DNA from: Dialister sp900541485
Lineage (GTDB): Bacteria > Bacillota > Negativicutes > Veillonellales > Dialisteraceae
Length of the DNA stretch: 64,000 nucleotides
Assembly: GCA_965119665.1 (NCBI GenBank)
Contig: OZ221974.1
Coordinates: 806,001-870,000 of the forward strand
Direction of reading: 5' to 3'
Position 1 is the stretch's first letter. The number at the start of each line of letters is the position of its first letter. A program made the translations under genes and the position numbers. A model generated the notes under the pieces. That model searched no databases. It worked only from the letters and a program-made list of their open reading frames with translations, and had not been told where the DNA came from. This document shows positions 17,086-25,416 of this stretch, in pieces.

Positions 17086-17667
17086 ATGATTATCACCATT
17101 GCCAGACAAAGCGGCAGCGGCGGATACACCGTCGGCGCCATGCTCGCCAAATATTACGGCATTCCCGTATACGACCAGGACTCCCTTTGCCAAATGGCAA
17201 AAGAAGCAGGTATTTACGACCAAATGCCCATGTTTTTCAATGAACTTCCTACCAACGGATTTCTTTTCGCTCTTTCGATGGGCGCCGATCCCGACAAAAT
17301 CAACAAACCCACCACCGAAGCCTTCATGAAACTCATCGGCAGCCGGGACTGTGTCATCATCGGCCGTTGCGGAAACTACATTTTCCGTGACCGCAAAGAC
17401 TGCGTCCGCATTTTCACCTGCGGAAATAAAGAAGGCCGGATTGCCATGAAAATGAAATACTGGCACCTCACGAGAGAAGAAGCGGAAGATGTCGTCTTCC
17501 ACTCCGACCAAAACAGAAAAGACTACCACAAATTCCACACCGGAGAAAACTGGGGCGAAGCCAAAAACTATGACCTTTGCATCGATGCACTCCGTCTCGG
17601 TCACGAAAAAACCGCACACCTCATTATCGACTACATCTCTGCTGTATTGCCCGGGAGCCGCCCATGA
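17086..17667 (+). CDS. Cytidylate kinase-like family protein
   Basis: 193 aa P-loop protein of the Cmk-like group, with I-A-R-Q-S-G-S-G-G-Y-T-V-G as its nucleotide-binding start. I-I-G-R-C-G-N-Y-I and a R-x8-Y lid region near D-Q-N-R-K-D-Y-H-K-F-H follow. These proteins are distinct from the housekeeping CMP kinase, and the phosphate acceptor is not established. A TATAAT -10 lies at 17026-17031. Its stop codon overlaps the lrgA start (ATGA), so the three genes are one coupled operon. The context suggests a link to membrane/cell-death or pyruvate transport functions; this is inference. Confidence 0.85.
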   Translation: MIITIARQSGSGGYTVGAMLAKYYGIPVYDQDSLCQMAKEAGIYDQMPMFFNELPTNGFLFALSMGADPDKINKPTTEAFMKLIGSRDCVIIGRCGNYIFRDRKDCVRIFTCGNKEGRIAMKMKYWHLTREEAEDVVFHSDQNRKDYHKFHTGENWGEAKNYDLCIDALRLGHEKTAHLIIDYISAVLPGSRP

Positions 17668-18026
17668 AATACTTGATTCAATTCGGCATCATCATCACCA
17701 TTTCCTTTTTCGGGGAAATGCTCCATGACTTCCTGCCGCTTCCCGTTCCCGCCAGCATCTACGGCATTATTCTTCTCTTTACCCTGCTCCATTACAAAAT
17801 TCTCCACGTCGCACAAATCAGAGAAACCTCCATGCTTCTCATCAGTATCATGGCCTTTCTCTTTCTCCCTGCCACGGTCGGACTTTTAGGTGCCTGGGAC
17901 TACATGAAATCCATGATTATTCCCTATATACTCATCAATATCCTCACCCTCATCATCGGTATCGGCGGTGCAGGACTTTTCACCCAATTTATTCTTACCC
18001 GCAAAAAGGAGGCCCGTCATGATTAA
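17664..18026 (+). CDS. lrgA: CidA/LrgA family membrane protein
   Basis: 120 aa with four hydrophobic segments. The start Met overlaps the stop of the kinase-like gene by 4 bp. L-P-L-P-V-P-A-S-I-Y-G in the first third is the family signature (P-G-S-v-x-G type). LrgA/CidA act as holin-like proteins or, with LrgB, as a pyruvate transport system in Gram-positive bacteria. Overlaps lrgB by 8 bp, so stoichiometric expression is expected. Confidence 0.88.
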   Translation: MKYLIQFGIIITISFFGEMLHDFLPLPVPASIYGIILLFTLLHYKILHVAQIRETSMLLISIMAFLFLPATVGLLGAWDYMKSMIIPYILINILTLIIGIGGAGLFTQFILTRKKEARHD

Positions 18027-18711
18027 TCTGCTCGAAGGATCCGTCTATTTCGGCGTATTCCTCGGAATTGCCTCCTACTGGCTCGGCATGTTTCTCCAAA
18101 AAAAATTCAAAAGCCCCCTCTTTAATCCCTTGCTCGTCTCAGGCATTATCATTATCGGATTCATACAGCTTACAGGCTATAACTATGAAAAAATGACAGA
18201 CAGCCTGGACTACATCAATTATCTCCTCACCCCTGCCACCATCTGCCTTGCCGTTCCCCTCTACGAACAGATGAAAACCCTAAAAGACAATATGACAGCC
18301 ATATTTCTCGGAATTCTTGCCGGCGTACTCTCCAGTCTGATTTCCATATTCATTTTCTGCCTGCTCTTCGGGTTTGACCATGCCTCGTATGTCACTCTTC
18401 TCCCCAAAGCCATTACCACACCGATTGGTATGGGCGTCTCGCAAGAACTGGGCGGATACCCCTCTATCACCGTCGCCTCCATTATTTTCACGGGAATTAT
18501 GGGAAATATCTTCGGTATCTACATACTGAAATACTTACATATCACCCACCCGGTAGCCAAAGGGATTGCCCTCGGCACGGCTGCCCACGGCATGGGCACG
18601 GCAAGAGCTATGGAAATAGGGCCCGTAGAAGGCGCGATGAGTTCCCTTTCCATCTGCATATCCGGCATCATGACCGTCATAGGTGCCAGCCTCTTTGCTC
18701 TGTTCCTCTAA
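18019..18711 (+). CDS. lrgB: LrgB/CidB family membrane protein
   Basis: 230 aa with about six to seven membrane segments. P-K-A-I-T-T-P-I-G and G-T-A-A-H-G-M-G-T-A-R are the conserved LrgB loops. GGAGG precedes the ATG inside the lrgA 3' end. Partner of LrgA in the inner membrane; last gene of the operon, followed by a strong terminator. Confidence 0.92.
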   Translation: MINLLEGSVYFGVFLGIASYWLGMFLQKKFKSPLFNPLLVSGIIIIGFIQLTGYNYEKMTDSLDYINYLLTPATICLAVPLYEQMKTLKDNMTAIFLGILAGVLSSLISIFIFCLLFGFDHASYVTLLPKAITTPIGMGVSQELGGYPSITVASIIFTGIMGNIFGIYILKYLHITHPVAKGIALGTAAHGMGTARAMEIGPVEGAMSSLSICISGIMTVIGASLFALFL

Positions 18712-18726
18712 AAAATAAAAGAAAAA

Positions 18727-18753
18727 ACGTACCCGCAAGGTACGCTTTTTTAT
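18727..18753 (+). terminator. Terminator after lrgB
   Basis: CGTACC / GGTACG stem around CGCAA, followed by a T-run. Confidence 0.85.
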
Positions 18754-18960
18754 TGGAAATAAGGAAATAATAATACAAATAACATCCGCTTGGTAAAAAC
18801 TCGTTTACGTTTCCGCATACATTGGTCAGAATATGTAATACTTGCACCCTCCGCCCGGATTCTTCACTCTCCCCATACTTTTTTATAACGCTATTCCCGA
18901 CCTCTTTTTACGACCGTTCAAGAATGTCAGGCAGGTATTTAATACCGTTCTGTAAACGTT

Positions 18961-19067
18961 TCTGCTCACGCTTTCCCCTTCCGACGGCTTGAAGATTGCA
19001 TTCTTCTTTTTTTCTAGAGAAGCGGGGACAGCTTTTTTGTGTGAGTCATTTCAGTATTTTTCGGTTT
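18961..19067. repeat. Dispersed intergenic repeat, copy A
   Basis: Two blocks, about 18961-18985 and 19019-19067, match the blocks of copy B at 39766-39838 at roughly 85-90 percent by eye. Copy A carries about 32 extra bases between them. The surrounding region 18754-19083 holds no supported gene. Confidence 0.6.
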
Positions 19068-19083
19068 AGCTCACATAAAAAAT

Positions 19084-19117
19084 AAAAAAACTGCTCTACT
19101 TAAAGAGCAGTTTTTTT
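19084..19117 (-). terminator. Terminator after trxA
   Basis: CTGCTCT / AGAGCAG stem with A-run and T-run flanks, 6 bp beyond the trxA stop codon. Confidence 0.85.
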
Positions 19118-19122
19118 ATTTT

Positions 19123-19452
19123 TTATGCTTCTGTTGTGATTTCTTTTAATGATGCCAGGAAATCGTCGAGCGGGCGGTAGCCGGACAGACGTTTTATTTC
19201 TTTTCCATCTTTGAAGATAACCAGTGTGGGAATGGACATAATGTCAAATTGGCTTGCCATTTCCTGCTGTTCATCTACATTTACTTTGCAAAAGTTAATG
19301 GTTTCACCCAATTCTTTTTCCGCACTTTCCAGAACAGGGCTCATCATGCGGCACGGCTGGCACCAGGTCGCCCAGAAGTCAATGAGGGCATACCCTTTGT
19401 GATTTGCAATTTCTTTTGCAAAATCGCCGGCTGAAGTAAGATCTTTAATCAT
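19123..19452 (-). CDS. trxA: Thioredoxin
   Basis: 109 aa. The second ATG is chosen because AGGAG lies 8 nt before it but only 2-3 nt before the first. Small disulfide reductase with F-W-A-T-W-C-Q-P-C-R at the active site, where the usual Gly between the cysteines is Gln, which should alter the redox potential. The cis-proline S-I-P-T-L and F-K-D-G-K-E motifs are normal. Own promoter with two TTCTCGAT repeats; transcribed alone. Confidence 0.93.
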   Translation of the reverse strand: MIKDLTSAGDFAKEIANHKGYALIDFWATWCQPCRMMSPVLESAEKELGETINFCKVNVDEQQEMASQFDIMSIPTLVIFKDGKEIKRLSGYRPLDDFLASLKEITTEA

Positions 19453-19485
19453 TGTCATCTCTCCTTTGTATTTTTATATCTAATG

Positions 19486-19526
19486 TTCTCGATATATATT
19501 ATACAATAGGTATTTCTCGATGTAAA
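19486..19526 (-). promoter_or_regulatory. trxA promoter with flanking direct repeats
   Basis: Minus-strand -35 TTTACA (19521-19526), 17-bp spacer, -10 TATAAT (19498-19503). Identical octamers TTCTCGAT (plus-strand reading) at 19486-19493 and 19514-19521 are 28 bp apart and bracket the -10, a possible regulator site. Confidence 0.65.
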
Positions 19527-19631
19527 GAATTCTTTTTTTGCGTCTTGATTATTTTTATATTTTTTTACTTTTTACTTTAATTATTTTTTACGGTTGTGCT
19601 ATCATAAAAAAGAATTAAAGGAGGTCTTTTT

Positions 19632-20144
19632 ATGTTTCCGAATACTCGTCAGACAGATTTACAGAAATGGATTTTTGCCGCGCTTTTGGCAGCAGCGGGG
19701 GTCTTGCTTTCTCCTGTATTTTCTTTTCCTTTAGGGGTCAGCCGTGCTTTTCCGTTGCAGCATATGATCAATATTTTTCTTGCCGTTCTTTGCGGTACGC
19801 GGTACGGCGTGTCCGCCGCTTTTACGACTTCACTGATCCGGAATATCATCGGCTCCGGTTCGCTTTTGGCTTTTCCCGGTTCTATGATAGGCGCTTTTCT
19901 TTCGGGGTATCTTTACAAGCATACCGGTAAGTTATGGGCTGCGGTGCTCGGCGAGTTTGTAGGGACTTCTCTTTTGGGCGGTCTTGTGTCTTATCCTGTG
20001 GCTTCTCTTTTTATGGGTTCGGCAAAAGGTGCTTTTTTCTACGTGTCTCTTTTTGCCGTTTCCTGCGGTGCAGGGTGCGTGATTGCTTTTGTCGTTCTTA
20101 AGGGAATTCATCTTTTTCAAACAGAATTGGTAAAAAATAAATAA
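19632..20144 (+). CDS. thiW: ThiW-like ECF transporter S component
   Basis: 170 aa, about five to six hydrophobic segments, with AAAGGAGG before the ATG. The motifs R-A-F-P-L-Q-H-M-I-N, L-C-G-T-R-Y-G, I-R-N-I-I-G-S-G-S-L-L-A-F-P-G-S-M-I-G-A and Y-K-H-T-G fit the ThiW family. Those proteins bind a thiamine precursor (hydroxyethylthiazole) and recruit a shared EcfT-EcfA module encoded elsewhere. No TPP riboswitch is visible in the 120 bp upstream, which is unusual for thiW. Substrate therefore tentative. Monocistronic with its own terminator. Confidence 0.75.
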   Translation: MFPNTRQTDLQKWIFAALLAAAGVLLSPVFSFPLGVSRAFPLQHMINIFLAVLCGTRYGVSAAFTTSLIRNIIGSGSLLAFPGSMIGAFLSGYLYKHTGKLWAAVLGEFVGTSLLGGLVSYPVASLFMGSAKGAFFYVSLFAVSCGAGCVIAFVVLKGIHLFQTELVKNK

Positions 20145-20181
20145 TTTTAGAAATTTGTTTGCTTTTTCATTTTGTATCTTC

Positions 20182-20207
20182 AAAGAGGTTCCAGCCTCTT
20201 TTTTTAT
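20182..20207 (+). terminator. Terminator after the ThiW-like gene
   Basis: AAAGAGG / CCTCTTT stem with a 6-nt loop and T-run. Confidence 0.8.
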
Positions 20208-20269
20208 TTCCCGGATTATGGAAATATTCTGTTATTTCTGATTTTTTTATTGTCTTTTAGTAAAATATA

Positions 20270-20299
20270 TTGACAAATCAAAACGGTATACGCTATAAT
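20270..20299 (+). promoter_or_regulatory. Strong promoter of the SLH porin gene
   Basis: Perfect -35 TTGACA (20270-20275) and perfect -10 TATAAT (20294-20299), spacer 18 bp, giving a leader of about 100 nt. The leader agrees with abundant expression of a major outer-membrane protein. Confidence 0.8.
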
Positions 20300-20407
20300 T
20301 GCACAGTTTTAAAAAATATTTTTCAATCATTTTGTTATTTTTGTTTTATTTTATGGCGGCAGAGATTTCTTTTTATCTTAACAGGCCGCATAAGGAGAGC
20401 TTTCAAG

Positions 20408-22186
20408 ATGAATCGTTTTGTATTAAAAGCCGCTGTCGTTTCTTTTTTTGCAGGAATGACTCTTACGGTTTCGGCAGCCAATCCGTTTTCTGATGTGGAC
20501 AGTGATTCCTGGGCTTATCAGGCAATCAGTTCTTTGTCGGATCAAAATATCGTAGAGGGATATCCGGACGGAACGTTCCGCGGGAACAAGCATCTCACCC
20601 GTTATGAGTTGGCACAGGTGGTGGCAAGGCTGATGGCCAAAAGTGACCGTCTGTCGGCAGAGCAGCAGGCGGTAGTCGGCAAGCTCGCCGGGGAGTATAA
20701 AGATGAACTTACCGATTTGGGTGTCCGTGTCGCCGCATTGGAGAAGAAAACGGGACGGACGTCTTTAATTACGGAGCTTCGTGTGCATGGTGTAAACCGG
20801 TATGATAATGTTTTCAAGGATAAAAAAGCGAGCCATTTTGAAACGGGTGCCAGAGTTCGTTTAAATACACTGACTCGTGTGAATGACAGAAGTTATATAT
20901 ACGGCCAGCTCCAGACTCATATTTCCATGAACGGAAACGAGTTATATGATGTAAATAAATTAAATTACAATAAAGACGGTTCCACATCCGTACGGGGCGG
21001 TCATGAAGACGGCGGTGTGCATCTGAACAGGCTTTTCGCCACTTACCAGTTCGGCAAAAAGCAGAATACGGAAAATCTTCCTTTCGGACCGACAAAAAAT
21101 CTGATCGGTATCGGCCAGTTCCCTGTCAAGATGGGGGTAACGGGCTATACGTATGACGGTGAGTTCAAAGGGGCTTTCCTGCAATTCGGCGATTACGTGA
21201 AGGGAGGACACCTGACACTTGCTTACGGCCGGGCTACGAATATTAACTACGATTACACCGGTCCGATGATGCACGGCGTGAAAGTCATGCCTATCGCTAA
21301 AAATCGTCTGATGGCGATTGCCAAAAATCCGGCCCTGAAGCCTTTATTGGATCAGGCAGCGAGCAGCAGTAAAAATGTTTTTGAACTGGATAAAAAACTG
21401 AAAGAGATTGTCGGTCTGATTTCTGCGCAAAATCCTGCACTGGGACAGGCAGTCGGTACTAAATTAGGCGCTATAGATTTAAAGAAACTTGTATCCGGGG
21501 GAACGATGTATTACAATCCTGCCACCGATGTTCTGTATCCGATGGGTAAGGATGTCATGATGGATTGGGGCGCTGATGAGGATGTACCGGCGGTCTATGC
21601 GTCTTATATTTACAAAATTCCCGAAAAACTGGAGTTTCATGCATATGGTCTGAAAGCGGTCGGTCCTGTCGGACATATTACAAAGGCTTACGGGTTTGCA
21701 GGGTCTTATGATATCACGCCGCAGTGGAATCTCCACGGTGAATTTGTAAAGAATCTCTGCAAGCTGCCTTTGAATAACGAACGGCCTTACTCTTACAATT
21801 ACGGCGTTTCTTACGGTCATGCCTCTGTACTGAAACCGAAATCTTATTCCTTCGGTCTTGACTATGTATACAGCCAGGCCGGTACGTATTTCGGCGGTTC
21901 GGGAAATGACATCGCCGACCAGTACATGGGACATATCTACCAAAACTGGAACGGTCTGGGAAAAATGCCCGCTTACTTTGCCGATAAAATGGACGCTCTT
22001 ACGGACGGTGACAAGTCCAATGACCATGTCAAGTTCGGCGGTGCGAAATTCTTCCTTGCCAAAGCGCAATATGTTCCGATGAAGGGTCTTATTATCGAAG
22101 CGAACTACGGATTTAATGCCACAGATATGGGCGGCAAAAAGATGGACAATATGTTCTTACTGAAAGCGACCGCTTATATCAAATAA
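20408..22186 (+). CDS. SLH-domain outer-membrane porin (OmpM-like)
   Basis: 592 aa from the ATG that follows AAGGAGAG; the longer open frame upstream overlaps the promoter. Signal peptide cleaved near V-S-A-A. The SLH domain follows (F-S-D-V-D-S-D-S-W-A-Y to L-T-R-Y-E-L-A), then a short coiled coil ending L-E-K-K-T-G-R. The rest is a beta-barrel rich in alternating aromatic/Gly strands, ending in K-A-T-A-Y-I-K. In Negativicutes such proteins bind peptidoglycan through SLH and tether the outer membrane while forming a pore. It is longer than typical OmpM because of a helical Ala/Lys-rich stretch around residues 300-360. Diderm-Firmicute hallmark. Confidence 0.9.
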   Translation: MNRFVLKAAVVSFFAGMTLTVSAANPFSDVDSDSWAYQAISSLSDQNIVEGYPDGTFRGNKHLTRYELAQVVARLMAKSDRLSAEQQAVVGKLAGEYKDELTDLGVRVAALEKKTGRTSLITELRVHGVNRYDNVFKDKKASHFETGARVRLNTLTRVNDRSYIYGQLQTHISMNGNELYDVNKLNYNKDGSTSVRGGHEDGGVHLNRLFATYQFGKKQNTENLPFGPTKNLIGIGQFPVKMGVTGYTYDGEFKGAFLQFGDYVKGGHLTLAYGRATNINYDYTGPMMHGVKVMPIAKNRLMAIAKNPALKPLLDQAASSSKNVFELDKKLKEIVGLISAQNPALGQAVGTKLGAIDLKKLVSGGTMYYNPATDVLYPMGKDVMMDWGADEDVPAVYASYIYKIPEKLEFHAYGLKAVGPVGHITKAYGFAGSYDITPQWNLHGEFVKNLCKLPLNNERPYSYNYGVSYGHASVLKPKSYSFGLDYVYSQAGTYFGGSGNDIADQYMGHIYQNWNGLGKMPAYFADKMDALTDGDKSNDHVKFGGAKFFLAKAQYVPMKGLIIEANYGFNATDMGGKKMDNMFLLKATAYIK

Positions 22187-22200
22187 AATTTTTGAAATAC

Positions 22201-22236
22201 AAAAAGCCTTCACATTCCGGTGTGCAGGCTTTTTTC
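22201..22236 (+). terminator. Terminator after the porin gene
   Basis: AAAAAGCC...GGCTTTTTT stem with an inner CACA/TGTG pairing. Confidence 0.85.
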
Positions 22237-22280
22237 TTATGCTTGAATCGGTATCGTTTTTTATGAAACGGAAAAGACAA

Positions 22281-23138
22281 TCAGCCTATGTCCGTTTTTG
22301 TTTCCGCTTCCGCGATAAACAGGCCGGGGACTTCTTTTTGTATTTCTTCCGCCAGTTGTTTCCTGTCTGCCCGGCTTTCCGCTATGACAAAAAAGGCGGA
22401 TCCCGAGCCTGTCATGAGATGAGGACGGGAAAATAATGCCAGACGGCGTGATGTTTCTTCCAACACGGTTTCTTCTGCAAAAAGTGCTTTTTCAAAATCA
22501 TTGGAAAGGCTTTCCGACAGTTTTTTTCTATCCTTTTCTTCCAAGGCACGGATACAGGTGTCTGTCTTATTTTCGGTTTGTTTCTCCGCTCTGTCGAGAA
22601 CGGCATAGGCTTTTCCGGTTTCTACCGCCACAGGGGGACGGACAATGACGAGGGGTAATCCGTTCCACCCCGGTACTTTCGTCAGCTTTTCTCCGATACC
22701 CCGGCAGCGGCAGCAGCCTCCGGTGATACAAAAAGGAACGTCTGCGCCGATTCGTTTTCCCATATCCGAAAGTTCTTCTTCGGAAAGTCCCGTTTTCATC
22801 AGGCGGTTCAGTCCGCGCAGCACCGCCGCCGCATCGGACGAGCCGCCGCCGAGGCCTGCCTGTGCGGGGATATGCTTTTCCAGTTCCATGCGGACGCCGC
22901 CGGAAATCCCGGTTTCTGCAAAAAACAGTTCCGCCGCTTTCCACATGAGGTTTTCTTGTCCTGACGGGGCGCTTCCTTTTGTGACGGAAAGGGAGATTTC
23001 TCCGCTTTTTTCTAATGTAATTTTGTCATGCAGGGAAATACTGTGCATGACACTGTCTATATCATGATAGCCGTCTTTCCGCTTTTTCCCGACGGAAAGA
23101 GTCAAATTAATTTTAGCAAATGCTTTTTCCGTAATCAT
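22281..23138 (-). CDS. ispE: 4-diphosphocytidyl-2-C-methyl-D-erythritol kinase
   Basis: 285 aa GHMP kinase of the MEP isoprenoid pathway that phosphorylates CDP-methylerythritol with ATP. N-terminal A-K-I-N-L-T-L with D-G-Y-H-D-I, ATP loop P-A-Q-A-G-L-G-G-G-S-S-D-A-A, G-A-D-V-P-F, and the C-terminal M-T-G-S-G-S-A-F-F motif are present. Length is normal. The ATG follows AGGACAGGA. Divergent from the radical SAM gene. A Cys-rich G-G-C-C-R-C-R-G stretch replaces the more usual G-G-T-A-x-A-x-G segment, a small oddity. Confidence 0.95.
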   Translation of the reverse strand: MITEKAFAKINLTLSVGKKRKDGYHDIDSVMHSISLHDKITLEKSGEISLSVTKGSAPSGQENLMWKAAELFFAETGISGGVRMELEKHIPAQAGLGGGSSDAAAVLRGLNRLMKTGLSEEELSDMGKRIGADVPFCITGGCCRCRGIGEKLTKVPGWNGLPLVIVRPPVAVETGKAYAVLDRAEKQTENKTDTCIRALEEKDRKKLSESLSNDFEKALFAEETVLEETSRRLALFSRPHLMTGSGSAFFVIAESRADRKQLAEEIQKEVPGLFIAEAETKTDIG

Positions 23139-23235
23139 TTCCTGTCCTCAAATTTATATTTTTTCTATTATATCATTCTTTTCATGCTTTCTTTCGAATC
23201 AAGAATATCAAATAGTTCTGTATCGAATATTTTAG

Positions 23236-23264
23236 TTGTAATTATTTTTTATTTCTATTATAAT
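23236..23264 (+). promoter_or_regulatory. Promoter of the radical SAM gene
   Basis: -35 TTGTAA (23236-23241), 17-bp spacer and perfect -10 TATAAT (23259-23264), about 50 nt before the start codon. Confidence 0.65.
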
Positions 23265-23319
23265 TTAGTTGAACGAATATTTTCGATGTAAATCATTAAA
23301 AATGAAGGAAGGAATTTGT

Positions 23320-24231
23320 ATGTACGGTATGTTTTTTGATGACTATGACACTCCTGTTTTTCGTCCGCCCAGTGAAGCGGAAAGCTTTATTCTCCGTGTC
23401 ACCCGCGGCTGTGCGCACAACAGTTGTACCTATTGCAATATGTACAGAGGTGTCAAGTTTGAAAAACTCACGGACGATCAAATCATGCGGCAGATTGCCA
23501 TGGCCTATTCCACCGATGCGGAAGGGGTCCGCCGTGTATTTCTCGCTGACGGGGACGCACTGGTGCTGCCGACGGAACGGCTGCTGAATATTTTAGCTGT
23601 TTTGAAGAAATATTTCCCCAATCTGGAGCGTGTGTCTTCTTACGCCGCACCGCGGGATATTCTGGCAAAGTCCGTGGAAGAATTGACGGAGCTCCGCCGG
23701 GCGGGTCTGGCTCTTCTTTACTACGGAATGGAAAGCGGAGATGCACAGACTCTCAAGGATATACGGAAAGGGGTCAATGATAAGCAGTCTATCGAGGCGG
23801 GAAAACGGGTCATCGCCGCAGGAATGAAACTTTCCATTATGATTATCCTCGGCATTGCAGGCAAGGAAGGAAGTACACGCCACGCTTTGGCTACGGCGCA
23901 TGCCATCAATGAAATCAAGCCGACCATGCTGTCCGCTCTGTCGCTTATGCTCTACCGGGGCAGTGAATTGAAGGAGCAGTTTGAACGGGGCGAGTTCCAC
24001 CCGCTCACACCGGCCCAGCTGATGGAGGAATTGAAGCTCATCATGGAGCATGTGGATTTACCGGAAAGCGAACATATGATTTTCCGGAGCAATCATGTTT
24101 CCAATTATATCCGCCTGGCAGCGACATTGCCGCGGGATAAGGAACAGCTCCTCAAGGATATCGACAAGAGCATTCTCCACCTGAAACAGATGAAAAACTG
24201 GGATATCTATAATCACGATTTTACAAAATAA
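23320..24231 (+). CDS. Radical SAM protein of unknown substrate
   Basis: 303 aa; the ATG at 23320 follows GAAGGAAGGA, whereas the in-frame ATG at 23269 lies near the transcription start. The cluster motif is R-G-C-A-H-N-S-C-T-Y-C-N-M near residue 27, holding a 4Fe-4S cluster for SAM cleavage. F-L-A-D-G-D-A and Y-Y-G-M-E-S-G are the following barrel motifs. C-terminal residues are helical and lack extra Cys clusters, a B12 domain or TRAM domain. Resembles short stand-alone COG1032-type radical SAM enzymes. Substrate not inferable; no neighbour hints. Terminator directly follows. Confidence 0.88.
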   Translation: MYGMFFDDYDTPVFRPPSEAESFILRVTRGCAHNSCTYCNMYRGVKFEKLTDDQIMRQIAMAYSTDAEGVRRVFLADGDALVLPTERLLNILAVLKKYFPNLERVSSYAAPRDILAKSVEELTELRRAGLALLYYGMESGDAQTLKDIRKGVNDKQSIEAGKRVIAAGMKLSIMIILGIAGKEGSTRHALATAHAINEIKPTMLSALSLMLYRGSELKEQFERGEFHPLTPAQLMEELKLIMEHVDLPESEHMIFRSNHVSNYIRLAATLPRDKEQLLKDIDKSILHLKQMKNWDIYNHDFTK

Positions 24232-24233
24232 GA

Positions 24234-24264
24234 AAAGCTCCGCTTTCAACGGCGGAGTTTTTTA
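24234..24264 (+). terminator. Terminator after the radical SAM gene
   Basis: GCTCCGC / GCGGAG-type stem with A-run and T-run. Confidence 0.8.
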
Positions 24265-24372
24265 TTTGCCAAAAGAATTTTTCTCTGTATTTTCCTGTCT
24301 GAAATGCTATAATGGGTCACAAGAGCGGGTTTGATTCTCCCGGGCTTACAGAGTTATAAGGAGGCTGTTTCA

Positions 24373-25365
24373 TTGGGCTATATTATCAACCGCTGTAAAG
24401 ATCCTGTCTTTCTGCAGCGTTTTTTCTTTATTTTGGCAATTACCGTTATCGGTTCTTTTATTTTTTCCGTAGGTGTCAATTTATTTCTCGTCCCCCACCA
24501 CTTTCTGGCAGGCGGTCTGACCGGGGTGGCGATGATTTTGTACTATCTCTTCGGTCTCCCTATCGGAATCACGAATATGGTACTGAATCTTCCTATTTTA
24601 TATCTTTCATTGAAATACATGGGCCGCTTTTATACGGTCATCAGTATTTTCGGCACGGTCATGCTTTCCGTTTTCGTCGATCTCACCGCTTTCATGTCGG
24701 AATGGGCAGTCGTAAAAGATCCGCTTACTTCCGCTTTATCGGGCGGCGTGATTATCGGCGTCGCTATGGGGATTTTGTACCGTTACAATTCCAGCACGGG
24801 CGGCTTTGATGTAGTCGGTGCCATTATCAAAAAATGTTACAATCTGGAAATCGGCTATGTCGTTTTTGCCATTAATTTCATTATCATCATGTCGAGTGTC
24901 TGGATTTTTACACTCGAGCCTGCCATCTGTACTTTAATCTGCATGTACATCAATGCCACCGTTTCTTCCCGTATCGTCATCGGCTTTGCCCAGCGGAAAG
25001 CGGCATTTATCGTTTCCGACAAACCGTTGGAAGTGGCGGATACGATTCTCAGAAATATCCACCACGGGGCGACGCTTTTATACGGACAGGGTGCTTTCAG
25101 CGGACAGGATAAAAAAATCGTTTTCGCCATTGTTAATTTGCGGGAAATCACAAAGCTACGTCATCATATAGAAACTGTCGACCCCCACGCCTTTCTTTTC
25201 ATTGTGAATACGACAGACGTCATCGGCCGGGGCTTTACGAAACCGATTATGCCGAACATTCCCAACTCGACACGGTACACTTTGGACGAAGACGGCCGGA
25301 TGACACCCACCCATGCTTGGACTTGGGAAATGGAGCAGGAATCGGCACACCATAAAAACAAATAA
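24373..25365 (+). CDS. YitT family membrane protein
   Basis: 330 aa using a TTG start, chosen because AAGGAGG lies 8 nt upstream and the ATG further up (24331) has no site. Five to six membrane segments in the first 200 residues contain P-H-H-F-L-A-G-G-L-T-G and Y-N-S-S-T-G-G-F-D, the two YitT signatures. The C-terminal DUF2179 domain (about residues 215-300) includes H-H-G-A-T-L-L-Y-G-Q-G-A-F-S-G and resembles a small ligand-binding fold. Function of the family is not settled; transport is likely. Transcribed alone. Confidence 0.9.
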   Translation: MGYIINRCKDPVFLQRFFFILAITVIGSFIFSVGVNLFLVPHHFLAGGLTGVAMILYYLFGLPIGITNMVLNLPILYLSLKYMGRFYTVISIFGTVMLSVFVDLTAFMSEWAVVKDPLTSALSGGVIIGVAMGILYRYNSSTGGFDVVGAIIKKCYNLEIGYVVFAINFIIIMSSVWIFTLEPAICTLICMYINATVSSRIVIGFAQRKAAFIVSDKPLEVADTILRNIHHGATLLYGQGAFSGQDKKIVFAIVNLREITKLRHHIETVDPHAFLFIVNTTDVIGRGFTKPIMPNIPNSTRYTLDEDGRMTPTHAWTWEMEQESAHHKNK

Positions 25366-25366
25366 A

Positions 25367-25405
25367 AAAAGCTCCTCTCTTTTTACGGAGAGGGAGCTTT
25401 TTTAT
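25367..25405 (+). terminator. Terminator between YitT and the feo operon
   Basis: AAAAAGCTCC / GGGAGCTTTTTT stem with inner CTCTC/GAGAG pairing; symmetrical enough to serve both convergent transcripts. Confidence 0.85.
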
Positions 25406-25416
25406 TTTGCATAATT

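Noticed and set aside
19527..19631. TPP riboswitch expected upstream of the ThiW-like gene
   Set aside because: No conserved thi-box elements in the short AT-rich leader.
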